A DNA stretch of 64,000 bases from Trichostrongylus colubriformis (lineage: Eukaryota; Nematoda; Chromadorea; Rhabditida; Trichostrongylidae): the NCBI GenBank assembly GCA_963978905.1, contig OZ022259.1, positions 28,993,994 through 29,057,993 on the forward strand. Direction: 5' to 3'. Made by a program: the position numbers and the translations under genes. Positions 56,986 to 64,000 of the stretch are shown piece after piece. The stretch's first letter is position 1, and each line of letters opens with the position of its first letter. The notes under the pieces were generated by a model. That model did not search any database. It worked only from the letters and a program-made list of their open reading frames with translations, and was not told where the DNA came from.

Positions 56986-58760
56986 CGGTTGTTGCGACTT
57001 TGCAGGGTTTCCATGCTCCTCCATGGTTCTTTTCTCCGTTCACGCTTCAAAGTTTTGTTACACTTTGAAGCACCCCAAATTGTTCATCATTTAAAGTGGG
57101 TGTCATCAGTGCATAGGTCTCATCTGCGTGGGTTTTCTCAGTAAAGTATTTCTTTGTTGAACAAGCACTCTGATCACGTGTCATCACAATTGGTATGGCG
57201 TGATGCGATGAACTTATGAACACATTGAGACAATATTCAGCACCTTTAAACCTTCATTAGAATGCCAACCATTTCTCACTGAAAAGAATTTCTATGAACG
57301 CCTACAGCATAGCATAGCATAACAGCATTCCTTGCTCTAATGCTAATATGAGGCGCGCGAACCAATGTATTCCCAAATTTCATTTAACCAAGGGACAATC
57401 GACAGTATTTTGGCACTCTTATGTTTGTTTTTTTAGCATCTAGTCTAGTAATCATGTATTCGGTGCTATGGGAATCTACTGGATTGAAAGTCAATGGAAA
57501 TAGTGCCTCGAAAAAGGGCAGGTTTTGTGTTGTTGCGACTTTGGAGAGTTTTATTGCTCCTCCATGGTTCGTACTGCCGTGAATCTGCGTCCACTATAGG
57601 CGAGCACCCTTCTCCTATAGTAGCTCCTTCCTTTTGAAAAATGACCACTACTTCCTTTTTATCAAGACCTTTTTGAAACCAGAGTGCAACTTTTTGTTCA
57701 GAGTATCATGTGATTAACTGTACAGTTCCTTTATTGTTAGGCCCCCTTAGACTTCGCAATTCTGCGATGTCGCACTTTCGCATTCAATACTGCGACCTTG
57801 AGATTTGGAATTGCCGCAACTTGGTGTGCAGAACCGTGACATCTCAAAATCGCGAAGTCTGGAATCCTGAATGCGGCCTGAAGGTGGATCTCCGCACTCT
57901 CGTATTGACCGACTACGTCAATACGACGTGAGCTAGACTAATACCATCGATTTATGGCAGACTTCACTCCCTGGCCATGTCCTACAGTGCTTATCGATGG
58001 GTTCTCAGAGATCCTCCAATACGACAGATGTCGTTATTTCAATCGTGTGCACAGGATTTCCGTTGTAATTGTTGGTCTTTGGAGGAATTCACTCACTACG
58101 TTCACGTTTTCATATAAATCTTGCTTTCTTGTATGTGCTATTTTATGCAGCATTCTTTGCAGTTTTCCTCAACTATGTGAGTACTTGGAAAAGTCTAAGG
58201 ATTCTCTACAGGTTTTCAGTTTTGGTTTATCGATGAACCCTATGGAGCAGGTGCGCCTCGTGTTTTTACAATTTTTCCGTTCATTTTTGTGATCCACAGC
58301 TTCTGGGTGTCTGTTCGTTCAGGTATTCCTCACAGTGTCTGAAAACAGCCATTCAAGAATTACTTGTTTGACTTCGTTGCCTCTGAGTCATCAACTGCCT
58401 ATACCTGGCGAAGCAGGCTTCTCGTTGAATAACATGTTCAAGATAGATTTTTCATCAGTTTGTAATAGCCATGGGAAAAATGGCTTGTTTCTGATCATGA
58501 TTGCTACATCCACATTTCACTATAAGAACTTCCAGGCAACCGGAAAACCGGCAGGAAGAAGAAACGATGCGCGCATATATTTACAACAAACGAGAAAGGG
58601 GTTCGGCGCAAGAACTTGAAGCTGCGTGATAAATATTTGTGATACAAATTGTGTGATAAATAATTGCTCTTTTCTGTCATGCATGTCATAAAATTAGTTG
58701 AAATCGAAGTAGTTAGTAGATTTTAGAGGAGATGATACGAAAAGTGGGGTTGTTCTACGC
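56986..58760. other. Unassigned stretch
   Basis: The segment 'ggcaggttttcggttgttgcga-cttt' at 56976 recurs as 57518 'ggcaggttttgtgttgttgcga-cttt', so a short dispersed repeat exists. 57740-57885 is a diverged foldback (aggc..cttagacttcgcaa ... cgcgaagtctggaat). The 112-codon frame at 57954 has hydrophobic stretches but no family that I recognise. Confidence 0.35.
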
Positions 58761-58775
58761 GTAGAGTCAATTTTG

Positions 58776-58845
58776 GGGGCCTCACGTGGAGACCCGAATG
58801 CAGCGTATTGGGGGCCTCGCGTGGGGACCCGAGTGCAGCGTATAC
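58776..58845. repeat. Tandem 35-bp duplication
   Basis: Two adjacent copies of gggggcctcacgtggagacc-type unit ending atgcagcgtat. The segment agtcaattttggggg at its left edge recurs at 59354-59368, beyond the histone relic. Confidence 0.8.
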
Positions 58846-58905
58846 AAGGGGCGCGCGGACAGCAGTCGGTATCTCATTCGTGGGTGCAACAGCCGTACAT
58901 CCGCA

Positions 58906-59219
58906 ATATCCGGAAGTGGAAAACGAGGCAAGGGATTCGGCAAAGGGGGAGAAAACGTTGTCGCAAGGTTCTACGCGCGACAACATCGAAGGCATCACCA
59001 AGCCGGCCATCCGTCGTCTTGCTCGTCGTGATAATGTGAAGCGCGTATCTCAGTCTGATCTACGAGGAGACTCGTGGAGTTCTCAAGGATATTCCTTGAG
59101 AATCCGTGATGCAGTCACCTACTGTGAGCACGCTAAGAGAAAGACCGTTACGGTTATGGGACGTGGCGGTCTATGCTCTGAAACGCCGAGGCCGTACCCT
59201 CTACGTTTTTAGAGGATGA
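58906..59219 (+). pseudogene. Histone H4 pseudogene
   Basis: Nearly the full H4 protein is recognisable: [14 protein letters not shown] (N-terminal tail), then in another frame [25 protein letters not shown], in a third [11 protein letters not shown], then [19 protein letters not shown], and [19 protein letters not shown] with a TGA exactly where H4 ends. The length is 314 nt against 312 for a normal gene. The start ATG is ATA, and several single-base shifts break the frame. TYCEH is the nematode form of this segment. A histone stem-loop follows. In a working gene the product would pair with H3 in the nucleosome core; this copy is dead. Confidence 0.93.
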
Positions 59220-59255
59220 GAAGCTTTCGCCACGAGACACGTATCTTAACCCAAC

Positions 59256-59271
59256 GGCCCTCTTTGGGGTC
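59256..59271 (+). promoter_or_regulatory. Histone-type 3' stem-loop relic
   Basis: GGCCCT-CTTT-GGGGTC lies 36 bases after the H4 stop, preceded by CCAAC and followed by ACA. Six pairs form if two G-U type pairs are allowed. Position, loop size and flanks match the 3' processing hairpin of replication-dependent histone mRNAs. Its presence argues for a duplicated genomic H4 gene and not a polyadenylated retrocopy. Confidence 0.75.
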
Positions 59272-59889
59272 ACAATTGAAAACACTGACGAATACATATA
59301 TACATATGTCAAAAGAAAGTGCTTGATGAATGAGTAAATAAATGTTTTCGAAAGTCAATTTTGGGGGCCACGCATGAACTTTGACCCCCCGCGAAGAAAA
59401 TTGGCGCCAATGAACTTCGCACCCTATATGGGGGGTATACTATAAACCCTCACGGCAAGAAGATACACTACACTTTTAATTGCTCCTTTTATTTCTTTGG
59501 GCCAAGGTTTCAGAGCATTTTCTTCTTTATTATACTTCTCTTAACCTAGGCCTCCAGAGCATCTCTCCGGATGGCATTTGAGGGGGGATAGAGCATTCAC
59601 AGAGCATTCCTTGTGCACTCTGCTCAGGTTATTGGTAGTATTAGTTCGTTAGTATTAGTTTAGTTAGCTAGTATTAGTTTAGTATCAGTTAGTTAGTATC
59701 AATTTAGTATTAGTTAGTAATCATTATAGGTTTATTTTGCTAACAAACATATTCTAAGTTCATCATGCCTTGTTGTACTAATCGTATGAATCATTTATGA
59801 GTTACTAATGAGTTGTAAATTATTGATTGTTAGAATTACTCGTATTTATTCGTCGTATTTACACATTTATATTACATTTATTTGCATAA
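59272..59889. other. Unassigned AT-rich stretch
   Basis: 59636-59720 is a run of agttagtatta/tagtatcagtt units (simple repeat). No gene recognised. Confidence 0.45.
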
Positions 59890-59911
59890 AGTTCAATTAC
59901 CCAAGTTTGAG
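59890..59911 (+). ncRNA. SL1-like spliced-leader sequence (relic)
   Basis: aGTTcAATTACCCAAGTTTGAG matches the conserved nematode SL1 leader at 20 of 22 positions and is followed by GTG, so a donor-like GT is kept. The next 90 bp do not show the expected SL RNA stems or an Sm site. It is therefore either a decayed SL1 gene or the 5' end of a retrocopied trans-spliced mRNA. Confidence 0.5.
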
Positions 59912-60132
59912 GTGCCACCACTGAACCGTACGAACAGTTCCCTTGTGAGTAGAGTCTCTTCGACCTGGTATTGTTCCCTTGTGAGTAATGTTAGTAGTTA
60001 TAAATAAGGTGGCAGAGTAAATGATTGGAGCGATAGGTACCCGTAAAAAGAAATGTTTAGGAATAAAAGAAAAGCACTTACTGACAATGAAACACAATAT
60101 ACTTACTTGGATACTTGGATACTTGGATGCTC

Positions 60133-60387
60133 CTATCGGCTTGTCAGCGCGGAGCCCATCTTCCGCCACAGATCGCGGTCTCTCGCTGCAGTTGGCCACG
60201 GTTTGGAGTCGCGTTTGAAACGGTAGAACAGCCTTGTGGTTTGTCGAATAGAATCTGCCCAGCGTATCGGAGATCTGCCCATCGGCCTCTTGACATCTCG
60301 CGGTCTCCAGTCGGTGACTGCTCGCGTCCATCGTCCGTCGGTCCTCCGTTGTATATGTCCGACCCATTTGTGCTTGCTTCGGGCCAT
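60133..60387 (-). CDS. RTE-B C-terminal tail in shifted frame
   Basis: 84-codon frame with KHKWVGHIQRRTDGRWTRAV, then TDWRPRDVKRPMGRSPIRWA and ARDRDLWRKM. This is the conserved C-terminal block of RTE proteins, found in element A at 11184-10948 as WARKI...RRRGRPYTRW. It is separated from the main frame by a deletion of part of the preceding RNEE-type region. Confidence 0.85.
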   Translation of the reverse strand: MARSKHKWVGHIQRRTDGRWTRAVTDWRPRDVKRPMGRSPIRWADSIRQTTRLFYRFKRDSKPWPTAARDRDLWRKMGSALTSR

Positions 60388-62575
60388 GTACTCGAGCGGG
60401 TCTGCTCATTCCTCTGCCGGTAAGTGGTGTATCCAAGCAGGTGTCTCTCCATCGCGCGGTAGGCGGTTCTGATGCGGCTCAGTGTCGTGCTAGTGTATGC
60501 CCACGTCTCCGATCCGTAGCACAGTGCAGGGAGTACGCATGTGTTGAAGAGGGTGGCCTTCAGCTCGCGGTCCCCTAGTGTGCTGAGCGCCTCCTTGATG
60601 TTGTTGTATGCTGCCCAACCGGCTCTCGTCCGTCTCGTCAGCTCCGAAGTCAGCGTGTTTTTGGCGTTGATGGCCCTACCAAGGTAGATGTACTCGGTCG
60701 CCTCCTCTACAGGTTCACCATTCAGCCTGATCGCTCCATGTGGTTCCGCCTCCGCTGCTGTTTCGTTTCTGATGTATTGCGTCTTCTTGATGTTGATGCG
60801 CAGGCCCGCCTTCTCGCTCTCCTTGTTTAACTGATTCAACATCTTCTCCGCCTCGTCCATCGTTCTTGTGATCAGTACTATGTCGTCGGCAAGGCGTAGG
60901 TGTGTCAGCTTCTCACCGTCGATTGAGACTCCGTACTGTTCCCAGTCTAGCTGTCGAAATATGATCTCGAGCGCGGCAGTGAATAGCATAGGAGATACGG
61001 TGTCGCCCTGCTTGACTCCGCGATGCACTGGAATCTTCAATTCATTGGAGAATAGCTTGAGAAGCAGCCAGTTGTTGCTATAGCAGTCGGATAACGCGGC
61101 AAGGTATCCCTCCTCGATGTTCAGCTTCTCCAGAGCTCGTAGCAGGAATCCGTGGTCGAGCTGGTCAAACGCCTTTTCGTAGTCGATGAAAGTGAGCACG
61201 AGCGGCAGCTTGTACTCTCGGCAGCGCTCCACGAGTTGGGATACCGTTTGAATGTGGTCTGCACAGCGGTATCCGCTCCGGAATCCCGCTTGCTCTCGTG
61301 GCTGTTCCTCCTTCAATCTCCTCTTCAGTCTATTCAGCAGGACCTTGGAGTAGGTCTTGTAGAGTAAGCTGAGTAGAGCGATGGGACGCCAGTTGGACAG
61401 GAGTTCCCGCGGTCCCTTCTTCGGCAGCAAAATCAGCTTCGCTATTCTCCAGTCCTCCGGGATAGGCTTGCCGTCAAGATGCTCCGAAAAGATCCTCGCC
61501 AGCGCCCTGTGTAGGTTCGGTCCTCCTGCCTTGAGCAGCTCGGCGTTCACCCGGTCAAGCCCTGGTGCGCGGTTTGGCTGCATTTGGGAGATCGCATGAC
61601 GCACTTCGGAGGCAAGCACTGCAGGCACATTTCCGGGGCGGTAGTCCTTTTTTGGTAGTTGTAGGCGATCTTCGTAAAGTTTGGTATAGAAGTCAGCGGT
61701 AACCTTCTCGATGCCAGGCCGGTTGGTCACGACGCCGTCTTCGGTCCGCAGCGCCTCGATGATCACTCGTTCGGTCGTCAGGCTCTTCTTGGCAAGCTTA
61801 ATGCTCCGCCTGTTAGATGCTGCTTCCTCCAGGATGCGGTTGCGGTACTGCTTCAAGTCGTGTTCATAGCTGGCTCGGCATTGTCTGGAGATGATTACAA
61901 ACTCCATGTGGCGTCTCGGGTCGAGCGCGAGCTCAGCACGTGCTTGCAGCAGCTCCCTTGTTCTCCTCGAGAGCCTCCGTTCTTCGTGACTCCTTCCGGG
62001 TACTGTGGCAATGGAGGCCGCCACAGCCAGGGTGTTGAGTAGCTCCTCGTACGTCGAATTCGTGTCAACGTTGTCTTCAATGTAGCTATGTGCTGCTTTC
62101 GGGTTAAACAGACTCGGTGGCTTCCTTTCATGATAGCGGAAGGGGCGGTGTGGTATGACGAAACGTCCGCGCAGCATTCGATGGTCGCTTCCAACTGAGA
62201 ATGGGGCGACGACGTCGACGTCGGCGGCCAGGGTCCGCGTGCTTACTAGAAAGTGGTCGATTTCGTTTCTATGCTTGCAGTTCGGGGACCTCCAGGTCCA
62301 CTTCCTCCGCTCCGCCTTCCTGAAGAAGCTGTTCGCATGGAACAACCGGTTCCCGACGATGAAGTCGGCGAGTCTATCGCCAGCCTCGTTCCTCTCACCG
62401 AATCCGTGGGGTCCAACTCGGAACTCGCCTGGTCGTCGTGATCCGAGTTTAGCATTGAGATCTCCGCAGATGATGGTGAATCGGGTCCTCGTCTCGCGCA
62501 GTAAATCTCGTAGCTGGAAGTAGAACTTGTCGCGCTCCTGTTCTGTCGCCTGGCTGGTGGGCGCGTAGGTTTTAT
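60144..62575 (-). CDS. RTE-B ORF, endonuclease end and reverse transcriptase
   Basis: Frame open from about 62575 (first Met at 62345, 733 codons). It continues the endonuclease with TYAPTSQATEQERDKFYFQL, TIICGDLNAKLG (catalytic DxN) and FSVGSDHRMLRGRF (SDH). The reverse transcriptase has KLILLPKKGPRELLSNWRPI, EQAGFRSGYRCADHIQTV, LTFIDYEKAFDQLDHGFL, HRGVKQGDTVSPMLFTAALE, and HLRLADDIVLI (LADD in place of the usual YADD). The end has ETWAYTSTTLSRIRTAYRAMERHLLGYT. At about 60390 a small deletion shifts frame. The true C-terminus (ARSKHKWVGHIQRRTDGRWT, KRPMGRSPIRWADSI) lies in 60387-60133. It would copy its own RNA at a nicked target. Confidence 0.9.
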
Positions 62576-63022
62576 GACTATCACACGAGAGCGGCCGAAT
62601 TGGAGGGAGATGAGGGCCAGTCTGTGCGAAATAAATCTCACTTCATGTACTGCGGGTGCAACGTGCACCGCTACCGCAAAGCCCACTCCTCCTACGCCGT
62701 TCCGTTCGTCCCGTGCTCCCATGAACACTTCCGTGCCGTCGATCCTCCTCGTTCGCTTCTCACTCCTCCTATTCGTTTTCTGCACGCAGAGTATGTCCCA
62801 CTTAACACGGTTGAGCTGATCAAATAGCTGTTCCTCCTTCCATGCTTGAGATAGTCCTTGGCAATTCAGTGTACATATTCTGACGGTCCTGGGTCCTCGT
62901 CTTTGAGTCGGTCTTGCAACCGGAGATTTCTCACGCCCTGCCCTACTCGCTGATTCCCTCGCCGACGTAAGGGAGCGATTGGGCGCCGGGTGCTCGGGCG
63001 CATTATGATTGCGACTGTTCAT
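62246..63022 (-). CDS. RTE-B ORF, N-terminal endonuclease part
   Basis: From the ATG at 63022. A basic leader of about 45 residues precedes RTVRICTLNCQGLSQAWKEE and VKWDILCVQKTNRR (the usual catalytic Glu is Lys in QKT, a substitution from the common QET). Then GVGFAVAVHVAPAVHEVRFI and RSRVIVIK follow. At about 62570 one base is missing (ATAAAA-CCTACG where the family has a KAYAPTS-type turn). After that this frame is meaningless to its stop, and the protein continues in the frame of the next entry. Confidence 0.8.
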   Translation of the reverse strand: MNSRNHNAPEHPAPNRSLTSARESASRAGREKSPVARPTQRRGPRTVRICTLNCQGLSQAWKEEQLFDQLNRVKWDILCVQKTNRRSEKRTRRIDGTEVFMGARDERNGVGGVGFAVAVHVAPAVHEVRFISHRLALISLQFGRSRVIVIKPTRPPARRQNRSATSSTSSYEIYCARRGPDSPSSAEISMLNSDHDDQASSELDPTDSVRGTRLAIDSPTSSSGTGCSMRTASSGRRSGGSGPGGPRTASIETKSTTF

Positions 63023-63093
63023 GATTCTTGAAGATGGCTTTGGCTAGATTGCGTCCGGTGGGTCGCCTGCTCTGCCGGAAAGAAACACAATAT

Positions 63094-64000
63094 GCAAAAA
63101 AAAAAACTTGACCGGGAAGAGCAAACCCTTAGCCACTATACTGCAGATCACTACCAGTGAGCCCCGGTGGCCGTTGCTGGTTCAGCAACCGCCGTGCTTA
63201 TGGTAAAGTGCCTCGCCAACGAGATATCACAGTCAAGCTTTGACCGCTCCTAACCCGCTTCAAAATGGCATTTTGCACGCAGATCTCTAGCGAACCATCC
63301 GGGTCTCCTTTTAAAACTCCTTGCGATGTTGGAACTCCTTGGGATTTTAAGCCTACTTACAAGGGAAGGGGGTCCCTTCCCTTGTAAGTAGGCTTAAAAT
63401 ATAAATGTGTGTAGAGCACCGGTGTGATTATTACACTGCGATCTGTCAGATACTTGTTATTATTGACCCAGCATTTCTTAACGACATACTTTTCCTCGTG
63501 CGAATAATGATAGTTCTGCCAGTTGTTGGTAAAGATAACCAGTAGAGCATGGCAGGGCATAGCTCCATTCATGAAGAGCTCAAGGTGCAGTTCGCAATAA
63601 CCTGAGTATTTTGTTCGCTTCCGTGAGTGAAAAATCCTCCTCCGCAACTGCAGAGTGTGTGTCATTACTGAAGCGCGAGAATAAGTAATAAACTCGTACA
63701 ACCCGCAGATCGCATGACGGTCATCGTCTCGCAACCTCTGTTAGCTCGCCGAAGACAAAAGTAAGGAACATCTTATTTTCAGGATTTGAGTGTTCTCTTT
63801 GATTGTTTCCTTCTTCTGACGTGTTCTTTAGCAGCCAGACTTTTTGTGGAGCGCTACGACCCATGAAATCTATCGTGAACTGTGCCTGCATTCTCGAAAA
63901 GGAAATGTAGTGGTAGATATCATATCATAATTCGAATCGTTACAACAGGCTATTTTTATTGTACTTAGTAGCCACATGCTTATACCAAACGGCCAGGAGA
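63094..64000. other. Terminal stretch; possible structured segment
   Basis: 63096-63107 is A12 (T12 on the minus strand). 63108-63250 is GC-balanced with a perfect gttgctg-gtt-cagcaac hairpin (63173-63189). On the minus strand it would read as a structured RNA ending in a T-run, but I recognise no RNA family. 63401-64000 has no gene that I can support. Confidence 0.35.
63344..63400. repeat. Perfect 27-bp inverted repeat with 3-bp loop
   Basis: Arms 63344-63370 and 63374-63400 are exact complements across GGT; the arm begins attttaagcctacttacaag. Same geometry as 48479-48545. Confidence 0.95.

Larger units (their letters stand above)
60101..63081 (-). mobile_element. RTE-clade non-LTR retrotransposon B, near intact
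   Basis: Minus-strand element of 2981 bp flanked by the 12-bp repeat GAAACACAATAT at 60089-60100 and 63082-63093 (target-site duplication). It has the 5' region with an ATG at 63022, endonuclease, reverse transcriptase, C-terminal tail, and a 3' end made of ccaagtat repeats (60101-60130), as is typical of RTE elements. The only clear lesions are a one-base deletion at about 62570 between endonuclease halves and a small out-of-frame deletion near 60390. It looks like a recent arrival. Confidence 0.93.

Overview
This window is nematode nuclear DNA, most likely from a clade V (strongylid or hookworm-like) species. The clues are a 20/22 match to the nematode SL1 spliced leader (59890-59911), short introns (51 bp at 45888-45938), a Hsmar1/bandit-like mariner, RTE-clade non-LTR retrotransposons, a histone H4 relic with a histone-type 3' stem-loop, and pieces of a rabphilin-like synaptic gene. 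I found no bacterial-style operons, CRISPR array, or rRNA gene, and no intact tRNA gene.

The window is gene-poor and repeat-rich; nearly all recognisable coding sequence is either in transposons or broken. 0-14 kb: dispersed repeats, a 239-bp direct duplication, a BEL/Pao-type gag relic with a SINE in it (8.6-10.2 kb), and a degenerate RTE element bounded by a 13-bp target duplication (10929-13802). 14.5-23.3 kb: three non-autonomous Helitrons (14553-17355, 18108-20791, 22147-23248), with a tRNA-derived SINE and small foldback elements between them. 23.6-26 kb: a broken SAM-methyltransferase gene fragment next to a stack of TIR elements nested at TA sites. 26-35.5 kb: mostly unique or unrecognised DNA with MITEs and a mariner relic.

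36.0-46.1 kb: exon-sized pieces of a rabphilin/DOC2-like gene on the + strand (Ser/Pro-rich linker, C2A piece, two-part C2B). It is interrupted by a fourth Helitron (39979-42037), a mariner and MITEs. A frameshift in C2A and two in-frame stops in the last C2B exon make this copy a probable pseudogene. The first C2B exon and about 2.6 kb of downstream intron are repeated in inverse orientation at 50.06-54.68 kb. Comparing the arms reveals the empty sites of two transposons and one MITE, so their order of insertion can be read. 54.7-60 kb: a possible minus-strand linker exon, poly-G-tract foldback elements, the histone H4 pseudogene (58906-59219), and the SL1-like site. 60101-63081: a near-intact RTE retrotransposon with a 12-bp target duplication.

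The most interesting structure is the Helitron family. All four copies sit between A and T, start with TCCTACT, end in CTGG, and carry a minisatellite with a period of about 146 bp. Each unit of the best array has three TGATAA (GATA-factor) motifs exactly 10 bp apart, so the largest copy holds roughly 30 helically phased GATA sites at nucleosome-core-length spacing. Function is inference; the layout is directly visible.
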